Source: Zygnema cylindricum | Lineage: Eukaryota; Streptophyta; Zygnematophyceae; Zygnematales; Zygnemataceae | DNA: 27,500 nt | Assembly: GCA_037447655.1 (NCBI GenBank) | Contig: JBBHKE010001059.1 | Location: 1 to 27,500 of the forward strand | Direction: 5' to 3' | Shown: in pieces, positions 11,222 through 21,792 of the stretch | How the letters are laid out: every line of letters begins with the position of its first letter | How positions within the stretch are numbered: the first letter of the stretch is position 1 | Notes under the pieces: model-generated | The model's input: only the letters and a program-made list of their open reading frames with translations | Database searches by the model: none | Told to the model about the DNA's origin: nothing | Made by a program: the position numbers and the translations under genes

Positions 11222-11455
11222 CTTACATCTGATAAAGTATGTGAAGACTTGCATCTTATGAAATACATCGAGACTTACATCGGATAAAATACGTCAAAAA
11301 GCATCTTGTAGAATGCGTCGAGATGTGCAACTTATAAAGTACGTCAAAGCTTCCATCTGGTAAAATACATCAAGGCTTACTTTTGATATAATACATCAAG
11401 ACTTGCATCTGATAGACACAATCAGGCATGTCAAACTTGCATCTAATAAAGAGCA
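11222..11455 (+). repeat. 26-bp minisatellite, about nine degenerate units
   Basis: A unit close to ACTTGCATCTGATAAAATAC followed by ATCAAG repeats nine times. The CATCT core falls at 11226, 11252, 11278, 11302, 11328, 11354, 11380 (as CTTTT), 11406 and 11440, giving steps of 26, 26, 24, 26, 26, 26, 26 and 34. Units differ from each other at several sites, so the array is old. The period is not a multiple of three and stops occur in the frames, so it does not encode a repeat protein. Confidence 0.85.
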
Positions 11456-11936
11456 ATAAATTGCCTTTGTTATTCGTATAGCTTATTAAAAAACAATAAA
11501 ATCAAAGCCATAAACATAAACTGAATATTCCGAGTTAAAAAAAAAAACAAAACAAAAGTATGCAAATTCTCAACTAAGGTTGAAGTTGCTAAATTGTTTC
11601 GAAATAGTAAAATATATTAGATCTACACCAAATCACCGCACACCGGTTACATCAGAATATCGTAGACAAGTGTCGTGATTGGCTATATTTGGAGCTAGAA
11701 GGTGCCTCTTTGGGGCAGCTGTGGAGGGGGTAAAAAATTGTTAATTCCACAGCTATGTCATTCTCAAACTTTCCATACCAAAGATGTTTATTTCCAACCA
11801 TATTCAGGTTTGAATTTTTGTAATCAGTTAGATTGTGTTTTCAAAGGATCTACGGTTCAGAATATTCGGACAAATAGCAGATTTGACTTGTGAGATTTGG
11901 ACTTTGGATTTAAAAACTTACATCAGTAATTCAGTA

Positions 11937-12055
11937 CACCGTGAATCGCTATTAGCCTCAAGAAATTAGTATGACTGTTTTAGTGTTAATTTCTCTATTT
12001 TAGGCATATACTATATCGTGTACGAATCCTGACGCCTGACGAAAATCGTGCGGTA
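11937..12055. mobile_element. Remnant of the TA-flanked MITE family (one end)
   Basis: Starting right after a TA at 11935-11936, the sequence CACCGTGAATCGCTATTAGC matches the terminal repeat of the 199-bp MITEs. No clean opposite end is found at the expected distance; a poor match (CGAAAATCGTGCGGTATA, around 12038-12055) might be a decayed right end. Taken as a truncated or degenerate copy; its right boundary is uncertain. Confidence 0.5.
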
Positions 12056-12216
12056 TAAGATATATACATACGTCAGCAGCACCCTATTTATCAACTTTTT
12101 TTACATTTATCTCGATTTGCTACGAAATTTAAAAACATATATCTGACATTATTTCGGGTACGCATAAAAAACGGCAAAAGGATTTCCGCGTCTGCCGGCT
12201 TCGATTCGTCCATTGG

Positions 12217-12240
12217 GTACAGTACAGTACTGTACTGTAC
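12217..12240. repeat. Perfect 24-bp palindrome of GTACAGTAC type
   Basis: Positions 12217-12240 read the same on both strands: two GTACA steps, a central AGTACT and the mirror image. The right half, CTGTACTGTACTGAAT, recurs exactly near 20852-20867, and related motifs lie at about 640-664, 14905-14925, 20815-20827 and 21084-21090. Probably the end or core of a dispersed repeat family rather than a regulatory site. Confidence 0.6.
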
Positions 12241-13334
12241 TGAATGTACTTCTGGAGTTTGCCATCGCAGATCTGGATTTATCGGATTCTCAGTGAAACT
12301 GAACCCGAACACGTTTGAATCCCGTCCCCCTTCGTAGAAAGTTAGCAAGAGGTCAGATTAGGGTTGCAGCTATTTTCTTTGATTTCGCCTTTCTTTCGAG
12401 GGAAACTCTCAACCGGTTTGCAGTTTTCCCGCAGCCTTTTTTCCTCTTTGTCCGCAGGTTTTTGTGCAACTTTCGACTGTTTTCCTCGTTAGAAAAAGTC
12501 AAAGTGGGGAATATTGTCCAAAACACATATTGAAGCTTTGCATTTTGTGGTGGAACTGAGCACACAGAAGGTCTTCTCTTCACAGGGGTGAAGGTATATT
12601 GGAGTTCTTGTTGTCAAGGGATTATTTATTTGGGTTTATATCAACTTGGAGTCGGCACTATCTAGATTAGCTTCTTTTGGATCTGCGAATTCTGTGGGCA
12701 ATGGAGCCCATAGAATTTCAAATATTTCCTTACAGTACTTCAGTTTAAAGAGGTTTCGTTTCAGTTTGCGTCTAGTTCAATGTAACGCTTAGACGACTAA
12801 ATTTCAATTTTGCGGCTTTCACTTTGGAGCTCACGTAACGACAAAAAGTGACTGTCTCCAACACTTTTAATTACATGTGGTTGCCGCAGTTTTGTTACCG
12901 TAAACGTTCGCTGGCCGTGTGAATTGCTATTTTTTTTATGACGGTCGACGTTTGCAAGCGCGGCTAAAGTTTAAGCGGTTGAATTGTTGAAACAATATTT
13001 TGAAAGTCAAAGCTGTCGAACCGATTGACCGTCAAATTTATACTCAACGGTACTTTACTTGTACAAATGTGTACTTCGAACGTACCATTTTTGACAAAAT
13101 GACGTAAGTGACTGTGCGCAACCAAAACACTCACTGCCATGATCAATTCCCATAGTTAATTATATGAATTACAGAATTTGTACTTTTTTGTCGGTTACAT
13201 TTTGCGGTGTTTACCTTTAAGTTACGGAACGAAAATCACGTCTTACGTGGCGTATCAGTCAATTTGTATTTTTCGCTAAAATAACATTTCATATTAAAAT
13301 ATAATAATATTAAATTTAAAAAATACTATATATC

Positions 13335-13459
13335 GCGATATATAGCGCGATAATATATGTTGGTCTCGGTACGATATATCGAAGAGTCTGCTCGATCGAT
13401 ATTCGATATATCGAATATCGAAATTATCGCGATATGAATTTACCCGATACCCAACACTA
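13335..13459 (+). mobile_element. hAT-like element end, copy A (125 bp)
   Basis: This stretch is rich in CGATATATCG and contains a perfect 24-bp palindrome at 13397-13420. It ends CGATACCCAACACTA at 13459. It matches the reverse complement of 15055-15177 over about 123 bp at roughly 90 percent identity by eye. It looks like one terminal half of the element that is complete at 15055-15410. No target-site duplication is found: ACTATATA occurs near 13325, but not the exact CTATATAC that follows the end. The retrotransposon fragment starts immediately after it. Confidence 0.6.
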
Positions 13460-14686
13460 CTATATACTATATTTCGACGATCGTCTTATGGATGTCCTCC
13501 ACACTTTGTTGGGCAGTGGAGCTTTTGATCGCGAGTCTAGGCTCGCGGCACGCATTCAAGCCTCTCTTCCTGTCTCGGCTGACGGTTTGGGTTTACTCTC
13601 GACGGCGCGTGTTGCTCCAGCCGCCTATTTGGGAAGTTGGTGCCTTGTTGCTTCCACTATTGTCTCCCGTTTTCTGGCTGGGGACACTCCTATTCTTGCG
13701 GCCGTGGTTCCCCGTATTTCAGATGGTGAGCTAGCCTTCCAACGGTCCCTTTTGGATGCATCACGTTCTCTTAATCCGGTTGCTATCGAGGACATGCCGA
13801 CATTTTCCACTCTTGTTACGACATCAGTTCCGGTGTTCAGGAATCCATTTTTGATCGGGTTGTCGCCACTATTAAATTTGAGCTTCTCGAGGCGCTTCCT
13901 TCCGATTCTTCGCGTGCACGGTTCCTGTCTTGTGGTGGACCTGGCTCTGGAGCTTGGCTATTGGCTGTCCCTATCTTATCTACTCTTCGTTTCACACCGG
14001 CTCAGTTCACGACGGCCCTTAAGTTCTGGCTTGGCCTTCCTCACCCACCTTTGCTTGGCTCACTCGTTTACTCCTGTGGCCACGTTCTCAAGCCCGACGG
14101 GGTCCATTTGCTTCGTTGCTCCCACGGGGGCGAGAGTATTCGTGCGCACGGCGCGATTCGAGACACCATTGCTACTATCGCTTCTGAGGGGGGATTTTTT
14201 GTTCGTCGAGAGGTCTCTCACATTATTCCTTCGCGTCGGATTGACCTTGTATTACTTGATGGTGCGCGTCGTACATTTGGTGATATTGTTTTGGCGAACC
14301 CTACCTCAACTACAGTCGTCACCCAAGCGGCTCGGCATGTGGGAGTGGCCGCCCGTGACGCGGCTAAAAGGAAGGAGCGTGATTATGCCTGTCGCGACGC
14401 TATGGATGGCTTCATTCCGATGGCGGTCGAGATATTTGGTTGTGTGGGTGTGGCTTTGGACGAGTTTTTTCGTACTTGTGGTCGGCGCTCGTTCGAGAGG
14501 CGGGGACCTGGGAGCCCTTGTGTTTCAGTCCTTACTTCCTTTTTTCGTCAACGTTTTTCCGTGGCTCTACAACAGGTGCTGGCTTATAAATTACTTTTAT
14601 CGTCTATTGCCGTTATTGATCGATGGCGTGTTCCGGAACTTCCTCCTCGTGCTCCTCCGGGATTCGGGGACTTATGTTGGTGTTAG
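13460..14686 (+). pseudogene. 5'-truncated, frameshifted non-LTR retrotransposon fragment (C-terminal RT region and restriction-like endonuclease)
   Basis: The first part is in one frame, to about 13830: DDRLMDVLHTLLGS, ARIQASLPVSADGLGLLS, APAAYLGSW. These are typical of the region just after the reverse-transcriptase core of REL-type LINEs. The second part is in another frame to a stop at 14684-14686: FLSCGGPGSGAWLLAVPILS, LKFWLGLPHP, then a Cys-His cluster (CGHVLKPDGVHLLRCSHGG), then RRIDLVLLDG and FGDIVLANP, resembling the PD-(D/E)XK restriction-like endonuclease, then VGVAARDAAKRKERDYA. A frameshift lies between about 13770 and 13835, and a TAA blocks the second frame upstream. The reverse-transcriptase catalytic core is missing, so the copy cannot move by itself. 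A T-rich tail with AATAAA at 14882-14887 follows. Codon use is GC-richer than the surroundings, as expected of inserted DNA. Confidence 0.8.
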
Positions 14687-14903
14687 TTATTTCCTTTGAT
14701 GTTTTGTTTGCGGGGTTTTGCTTTTTGGGGTGTTTTTGATTTCCCCGCCATTTTTTCGTATTTTCGTCGGTTTTGTCTTGATTTTCCACTTTGTTTATTC
14801 CGTAGTCATGTGGTTTTTTCAGTTTTAGCAATGCTACTTCCTTTTGTTCCTATGGACTCAGATGGTTTACCATTGCGCTTTTTAATAAAGTCGGCACCAA
14901 AAT
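14687..14903 (+). mobile_element. Probable 3' UTR of the retrotransposon fragment
   Basis: T- and G-rich DNA follows the endonuclease stop codon and runs to TTTAATAAAGTCGGCACC and a short A run near 14903. The AATAAA close to the end fits the 3' tail of a LINE copy. The exact end is not defined because no target-site duplication was identified. Confidence 0.45.
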
Positions 14904-15054
14904 ATAGTACAGTACTTTAGTACGAAATTCCAGTCCGGACTGCACTATACTTAAGTACAATAAATTCGCACTCGCACTCCATAGGACCAAAAGTACAAGA
15001 CTAGTCCAAATTTTAGCAGTAAAGTACAGAAGAATTTGTGACTTTACGATCAGC

Positions 15055-15410
15055 TAGTTGGGTATCGGGTAAATTCATATCGCAATAATTTCGATATTCG
15101 ATATATCGAATTTCTATCGAGCAAACTCCTCGATATATCGTACCGAGACCAACATAAATTATCGTGATATATATCGCAAAAAATGGGTGTCCGTACAGTT
15201 CAAGTACGGAAAATCGTACGGGTCCCTCCCCTCCCACTGAGGGAGCGCCACGGGGGGGAGGCTTGAAAAAAAAATCGAAAAAAAATAAAATCGCATAAAT
15301 ATCTGGATATTTTGCTTCTAGGTACATGGATTCGATATGTCGATTATCGGAGACCTAAAATTCGATATATATATCGAATATCGGCAATAGGTCTTCGATA
15401 CCCAACACTG
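15055..15410. mobile_element. hAT-type miniature transposon (MITE), 356 bp, with 8-bp target-site duplication
   Basis: The same 8 bp, CGATCAGC, lies directly left (15047-15054) and right (15411-15418). The right end read inward is CAGTGTTGGGTATCGAAGAC; the left end is TAGTTGGGTATCGGG, the same apart from one substitution and a 2-base loss. An 8-bp duplication with a CAGTG-type end is the hallmark of the hAT superfamily. The inside is noncoding: subterminal CGATATATCG palindromes on both sides and a G/C-rich centre (about 15220-15262). A 104-codon minus frame across it is incidental. It carries no transposase, so it would be moved in trans. Confidence 0.85.
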
Positions 15411-17546
15411 CGATCAGCAGACAATAACCGTAAACCCACAAAAATCCCTAAAAGGTCAAAGCAACCATCGAGGATATTTGTATCGCAATAACAAGCTGGA
15501 AACTGGCAACATATCGCAATTTGTTTCTTATCAACATAGCGAGCCAGTATTATGACTGTTGGTTCGGTAAAAGGCCACTAGACCAGCAACATAAAGCATT
15601 CTACTGTACATAGAAAAAAACCTAAAAATCCTACATTAACATAAAATACTCTAACTTCCACCCTTCACTCGTTTTATCCTATCAGCTTCGTCCTTGTTCC
15701 CTGCCTTAATGCTTCCATCATCTTTAGCAACAACCTTATCATAGCTTTAAGTTACATCATTTATATTCACTAACAATGTAAAATTTTCGATGGTCATGTA
15801 AAAAGTCATAAACCGTTTAGTCATATATTTTTATTTGACTGTGAGACGACATCACTTATGGAGGCCTAACTTCGCAACTTTTCTTAAAAAGCATTTTCAA
15901 AGTAAACAAAGCCTCGCACAGGTTCCACCTGCAGGATACATCTGGACGCTGCTTTGCCTTGCAACTGTTTATGACGTCTGGTTGTTACTTGAAAGTAAAT
16001 GCAGCAAGTACTTGATAAGCCGAAAAATTTTGGAGAATCAAAGCTATACTATTTCTGATGGGTGACGGAAATGTGACGAGAGTGTTTTGTGTCTCTCTTG
16101 GTAGTGTGTTTTCTAGACTGAAATCCGCCTGGGGTTATGTGTGCTTCTTACCTAGTGACAACCGGGTAGTGTCCTCACATGTGAAATGACCACAAGCTTG
16201 AAATCTACAGAATTTTAGACTTGTCAAGTGCCAAAATGCCGACATAAATGAATTTGCGAACAAGCATATCGCGTAAAATTCCAATGGCAAAGCATGTTGT
16301 ACAATCCATACGGGCATGGGACTGAAGCTGCATGGAAATGAGATCCATGAGAAGTAAATGAGAATATCGACAAATACAATCAATCAGAACTTGTGTGACA
16401 GAAATAGAATTATCTGCACCAAATTAAATCCACAAACATCAGATATAGACCAAATGTTACCAAATGTCGGTTGAAGTAACACAAACAAGCAAACATGGAC
16501 ACTTAACATCGACACTGCCACAATAACCAAACATGGTAAGATAGTGGCAATCCCTATACACTGGTAAAAAGAAGTAGAATAGCTAAGCTGCCAGGGTGCG
16601 CCAGCACATGCTATCCAGTCTTCTTCATTATATAGCTGCATCATAGACATTAAGCGGGTCTTTCCCTCCATTTATAAAACGCTTGTAGATTTTACTGTAC
16701 TATACACTTTTAGCACAATCACAACTATCATCTCCATGTTGCCCATTTGAATGTGTCCAACGATATTTGTCATTTCTTGAACACAATCACCATGAAAGCC
16801 ACACTGGCAGGACAACGCCTCTATCCACAAGAGACAAAAGCATGGAGGCACATTCAAATCCTTGTTAGGAAACTGAAACAGATGGCAAGAATAGCACTCG
16901 TCAGTGATAAAGCACCCCATTTTTATTTAGAAAAAAAAATAAGGGAGAACATTGCCCTAATCACCATATCACTAACTTCAAAAACAACTCCAATCAAAGG
17001 AAACAAAAATCAAAAATAGAGGAAACTAAGAAATCTTTACATCATCCTCTCAATGAATACACATATCTCGCGCTGCAGGACCAAGACATTTTTGGGCTAC
17101 AGAACAAAGCAAAAGAGAGTTAAAATACCCTTTAGCCAACGAAACATAAACTGTCTTGACACCTAAAAAGTGTGCAGCTGTGTGAAAACATGTACGAGAC
17201 AAGGAGATGTCTAAAGATCTTTGTCAGAGTGTTCAAGAACCTTCGCACCATTTGACACCTAAACTGCTGCAGTAAATGGCTTTCGAAACAGTCCCATGCT
17301 AGCTCGATCTGAAAAGAAACGCAGTCTCTCAACGTCACTACATATATGTGAAAAGAAATATGTTTCGGCAGAATGAAAACAGGGGCAATTTCCGGTAGCT
17401 GACGGCTTGAGGTAAATATAGTTTGGACAAGCACATAAGAAGCAGCAGCTCACATTTGCTCGACTGGGTAAAACTTATCCTAAATGTTCCAAGTCAAATC
17501 TCTGCCACCAAAACTGCAATCGAAAATCTTTTTTTCAATGTTTTTA
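15411..17546. other. Region between the hAT element and the GOST-like gene
   Basis: Mostly AT-rich DNA. The target-site copy starts it, and two probable terminal exons on the minus strand follow (15651-15964, listed separately). Further possible minus-strand exons with acceptor-like borders are seen at 16221-16327 and 17041-17096, but their frames are ambiguous. The part nearest 17546 should be the 3' UTR of the GOST-like gene. Confidence 0.4.
15651..15964 (-). CDS. Last two exons of an unrecognised minus-strand gene (partial model)
   Basis: Two exons join in phase. 15964-15929 encodes CKAKQRPDVSC after an acceptor AAACAG and before a donor AG/GTGGAA. 15744-15651 encodes YDKVVAKDDGSIKAGNK, then DEADRIKRVKGGS and a TAG stop, after acceptor TTAAAG. 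The joining codon is AGC. The lysine- and aspartate-rich tail looks like real coding sequence and unlike the surrounding AT-rich DNA. I do not recognise the family. An upstream exon at 16327-16221 (LQSHARMDCTTCFAIGILRD, then MLVRKFIYVGILALD) would join in phase, but its donor (AA/GTCTAA) is weak, so it is left out. The gene would lie in tandem behind the GOST-like gene. Confidence 0.38.
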
Positions 17547-19263
17547 TTACAAATCAAACTCATCGTCTTTGAGAGCTTGAGCTGCAGCTTCCTCCTCCTC
17601 TTCATCCAATACGAAGTAAGGGTTATGCTCGACGGGCCTGAACAAGTAGCCAGTGAATACATAGAACAGCAAGCTGGCTGTCTCGCCTGCCAATTTTGCC
17701 ACCCAGGCATAATGATAAGGTGTTGTACTTTCCAATAAGTACACTATAATTCGTGTGAAGTAAATGTAACTGACAACCATGACATAAAACTGTCGGAAGA
17801 GAGTCAGCTTGACGACGTTTCGGGCAGCCTTTCCATCTGTGTGTGACGCTTCCCGAAGATGTTTGATAGACCACACAATGGGGAAGAGGATAGCACAACA
17901 ACAAATAATGTCGAGGAGATGGAATATATCCCGCCAGGTAAACCATTCCCGAGAAGAAGGGCCACTCTCATCCAGAATAATAGTCGCCACGTTTGCAAAA
18001 ACCTAGATATTTGAGGCAACACACAGAGGCTCAGAAAGCTGTAAGAACAGATCCATAACAACCAGTCTGATATTCGCTCTGGTCATAGAAAAATAGCTAG
18101 CCGCAGTACGTTCAGAGATATCCAAGACCTATCATCCAAAATATGAAAACATGAAAATGAGATAAGTTGCAGCCTAAGCCTGCACACTTCATAGCCCTCC
18201 AACACTGGAATAAAATTTCAGCTAAAAGAACCTTCAACGAATTAAGATCTACATAAAGAAAATGAACAAAGAGTGCATGACGTGTGACTGATAATCACTA
18301 ACCTGCAGTTTATCACATATAAACCAACTGAAAATACTTCAAAAGCACGATCAGGACTTCCCCTGAAACAAAGGGTTTGTCAAAAGATCTCACCTGAAGA
18401 GGAATCACAATCATTATAACCTTCTTTTCTTTATCCTGTAGGAATGGTTTCAGGAAAGACCAGCCTGTGCCGATCAGTACAATGACAGTAAAAAGCATCA
18501 CTCCTCGAACAAAAGTGAAGATGTAGTATGCCACATTCCATCCATGAGGAACTCCAGTAGCCTTGATGTAAGCATATTCGCCAGCCTGAGAAAGAACGGT
18601 GAGCGCCTTAAGGAAGACGAGAGCACCCATGAGATAGTGAATTCGGTGAACAGAGGCAATCATTTTGTAGCAGAAATAAACCCAAGCACATCCAGCAGCG
18701 AGATAAGCGAGGAAAAACAAAAAGTAAAGCTTAGGGAGTTGCGTTTTTCCAGCCGGAAGGTAATCAGGCTTTGTGTGTCTCTCCACGTTGTACAAAGCTA
18801 AATTGACATCCATAGAAATAACAGCATGTTTCTGGCAGTTTGCGAATAACAGGCTGTATTCCCGCGCATTCATAACATTGTGTTTGAACACAAAAACGCC
18901 ATTGGCATCCTTGCCCTCCATCGCTTGCTTTATGGTGAAAAGTTTGATGATATAATTGCTGTCATCCAGAACGCACTTTCCTTCCTGACGATCGATTTGA
19001 AGCTGAATCTCCTCATCATTGGTTGTGATGAAAAAGGCCATATGACTTAGATCCGCGACCTTTGACATCTCGTTATGGACAACTATATTGGACAAATTCA
19101 TGTTGATGTGGCCAGTTCCATCAAAACCGAATGTGTCGAACAAAATAATATCCCTGGTATCAACTGTAATCACAGAACGAGAGATCTCCGCATTCACAGA
19201 ATGGACGCTGAAGAGAGCTACAAGGACGAGAGGGAGTACAGAAAGGCATCGATAAAAAGCCAT
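17547..19263 (-). CDS. GOST/GPR107-like seven-transmembrane protein
   Basis: Two exons, 19263-18394 (290 codons) and 18002-17547 (151 codons and stop), separated by a 391-nt GT-AG phase-0 intron: 441 residues. The ATG at 19263 was chosen over an in-frame ATG 13 codons earlier because it opens directly into a signal peptide (MAFYRCLSVLPLVLVALF, cleavage near residue 25, VNA/EI). Residues 26-175 form a lumenal domain with two cysteines (97 and 143), probably bonded. Seven hydrophobic segments follow, the first at about 178-200 (LYFLFFLAYLAAGCAWVYF); later ones include DIICCCAILFPIVW and FYVMVVSYIYFTRIIVYLL. The end is acidic (HNPYFVLDEEEEEAAAQALK). Known: GOST proteins (GPR107, GPR108, TMEM87 and plant CAND-type relatives) sit in Golgi or endosomal membranes and are linked to trafficking; plant roles are less clear. 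The stop codon overlaps an AATAAA (17548-17543). Confidence 0.92.
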
Positions 19264-19999
19264 GACTCCCTCTGAGTGAAAGTAAAGGACGGCAGAAATC
19301 ACTTATCCACTCCTTTAGAGCACTCAAAAGACAGTCTCGAAGTTTTGAAGACGGAAGGTCCACCCCATTCACCGACCTGTTTCTTTTTTATTTCCTTTCC
19401 AGCTTTCCCCCCTTCGACAAAGATAGAGGACGGTAATCGAGTGCACAGCAATCTTCAAAATCTGACGAACGAAGGAACTCCGTGTAGGTAGGCACCAGGC
19501 CCGGTTTTGGAAACCGAACCAAAGCGAACTACGCTACGGTTTTTTGACAGTTCGGTAACAGGGTTCGGTTCGAACGATTTAAAAAACCGACTGGGACGTA
19601 GGTCACGCCAAACACTGGTTGTAGTTTCAACCGAAGTATGAATGTAAAGCAGTACGGTAAAAAAGTATGATGTGCAATGATGGTACAAGAAAGTACAGGA
19701 ATATCGCCAACAAGCGTCACACTAAAAAGAAGCTGCACACGTGTGCATTTAAGCCGTCGTGTACAGGAACAAATTCAGAAAAGGCAGTTACGGCACAAAA
19801 ACAACGCGCAAGCTCTGCAAAGGCAGTTCACGTACTGAAAGTCTGAAACATGTATTGTTGATAATTAAACATCTGAAAAATATACACATAAACGAAGCAA
19901 ATGTTAATCCGCGTCTCTTTCCTCACCTGCGAGGTCGGGGTCGCGAAACGAAATGAGGTTACTGCGAGCAGTAAGGGCAAAGGTCACTACAGTGCAGTA

Positions 20000-20198
20000 C
20001 ACCGTGAATCGTTATTAGCGTATTACCTTTTTTTTTTCAAATTCTCAAATTGAATTATCCATACTATTTAAAAAAGAACCTAATTCCTAAATAGAGTAAA
20101 CGATTTCTTTGAAATTTTCCAAATTCCCAATTAGCGTTAATAACGGTCATTATTCCTATACGCTCAAAAAAAATCTACTCTAATAACGATTCAAGGTG
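20000..20198. mobile_element. TA-flanked MITE, 199 bp, full copy 2
   Basis: The left end CACCGTGAATCGTTATTAGC and the right end, read inward as CACCTTGAATCGTTATTAGA, are inverted repeats. TA lies immediately outside both (19998-19999 and 20199-20200). Length and ends match the copy at 8622-8820. The wider context GCAGTACACC ... GGTGTACTGC is also symmetric here, which may reflect a palindromic target. Noncoding; needs a transposase from elsewhere. Confidence 0.78.
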
Positions 20199-21792
20199 TA
20201 CTGCGCTTCGGATTTTCCGGTTCTTACTGCAGTAGAAGCACTGTAAAAGTGTAAATTGATTCGTTCCAGTTAACCTTATCCTATCGTACAATTATGGGTA
20301 ATCCGAGCTGATGGTTCATTACTGCACACTAGGAGCGAAAAGCGTTACTTTACTGTAGTGTGCAAAGCCTAGACTCGGTGACACTTGTCAAAATCCCATT
20401 AGGTTCCACGCTTGCGAAGGTGAACGAGTAAAAGCACTCCTACCGTACAGACGTTTTTGGGGGGTCGATTACTTTTGTCATTTTTGATCGAAAAACTTTC
20501 CCCCAGCCGCCCGTTACTGTTTCCCGTTTTCCACACTGTTAAATGAACACGTAGATTGCTTAGCTTCTTCGATAAGTCTGGAAGTTGGCCGATCGATCTC
20601 ACGATATGCACGTAGCATTTGGCCCGCTGGCACGTGGATACTGTTCCAAATACGTTTTCGACGGCGTCATTTTAAACTTTTAATGGTAGAATTACATGTG
20701 CAGTCGCCGTCCAATAGTTTTCAAATCGCCCGTGTACGGGTGGAACAGTTCTCATGAAATTTGGGCAGGTGGAATCGGCTTAATAAGTTTTCCACGACAG
20801 CGTTTTTCTCCAACAGTACAGTACAGAATCCACTATTAGAACGGTTGGCCTGTACTGTACTGAATCTTGCAACTTTTTGGCCCTCCGGGGTGCCGAAGAC
20901 GTCCGCGACCGCTCGTTTAGGGTTTATTTTTTCTGTTTTTGTTTTTTTTTTATTAAAAAAACAACCCAAACCCCAAAACCCTATTTCTCGTACCCGATCC
21001 CAAGAGGTGCAGAATGTCGGCGCGAGGTGCCGCGAGGTGCCGAAGGTCCCACACTTGTATGGGGGCTTGTTCGATACCCTTGCTGTACTGTAGATAGTAT
21101 GTAGGTTTTACAACTTAAATTAGTAAATTAAATTACACTAATAATTCCTGTCTGCATGAATCTGCGATCCAGGTTCTCTCATTTTACATATCAAAAGTGT
21201 CAACTAGCCGTTGAATATTAAAACCGTCAGATGGCTGCTCATTTAACCGCCCAAAATGAAATCCCATGCATTTTTCAGGTATTCCGTACGGAAAATAAAT
21301 CAATTGAGTTTAGATACACGTGTAGAATTCAGATAGACCAGTTGCTTCCAAAGTTTGCCAGGGTGACGTGTAAAGTATGTGCCACGTAAGTACCTCAGTT
21401 AATTCCGTGAGATTTGTAAATATCACGTCAAAGTAGATCTGAACCATATTGGATAACTGTCGATGGTTAAGCCTTTCATTTTATTTTTAATTACATCTAC
21501 GTCAACGCAATCGTCAGATAATAGTATAATACCCGATATCTATCCATCGAAACTCAAAGTATCCAGTTAAAATTGTCGCTAAAAAGGTAAAAATACGGTA
21601 AAGCAAGGCAAAAAAAAAAAGAGGACGATGTCTAGCTGCATATTTTGTTCAGGTCAGATCCAATGCTACGATGACGTCAAGTACGGTAGACTTGCCAGTT
21701 CCAAATTTCGACGACGAAATCTCAAAGCCGGACATTCCTAGTTTCGTTACAATTATCCACACTATTAACTGTGATAGATTCACCTTCTAATT

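Larger units (their letters stand above)
10234..13334. other. Gene-poor AT-rich region
   Basis: No gene is supported in this 3.1 kb. The first part is probably the 3' UTR of the NDUFA3-like gene. A 126-codon minus frame at 10050-10430 overlaps the candidate last exon and has no family resemblance. The stretch holds a 26-bp minisatellite (11222-11455), a partial MITE end (11937 onward) and a perfect palindrome (12217-12240), each listed separately. The rest (about 9.3-11.2 kb and 12.3-13.3 kb) shows no feature that I can name. Confidence 0.5.

Noticed and set aside
13434-14699. A single long 421-codon open frame across the retrotransposon fragment
   Set aside because: Only its first third matches the reverse-transcriptase tail. 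After about 13830 this frame is the wrong one, and the endonuclease homology lies in another frame.
15013-15327. A 104-codon minus-strand frame within the hAT-like element
   Set aside because: It runs across the terminal repeat and the G/C-rich centre of a noncoding MITE, and its peptide has no family features.
16672-17096. Further possible exons on the minus strand (for example 17041-17096, PKNVLVLQREICVFIERM)
   Set aside because: Acceptor sites look good, but two reading frames are equally plausible and no consistent chain of exons could be built.
20920-20985. Telomere-like TTTAGGG / CCCTAAA pieces as an interstitial telomere
   Set aside because: Only isolated TTTAGGG-like and AAACCCC/AACCCTA-like words on either side of an A/T hairpin, with no tandem run.
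20740-21093. A 110-codon plus-strand open frame
   Set aside because: It includes a poly-T/poly-A hairpin and GTACAGTAC repeats, so it is probably transposon-derived noncoding DNA.
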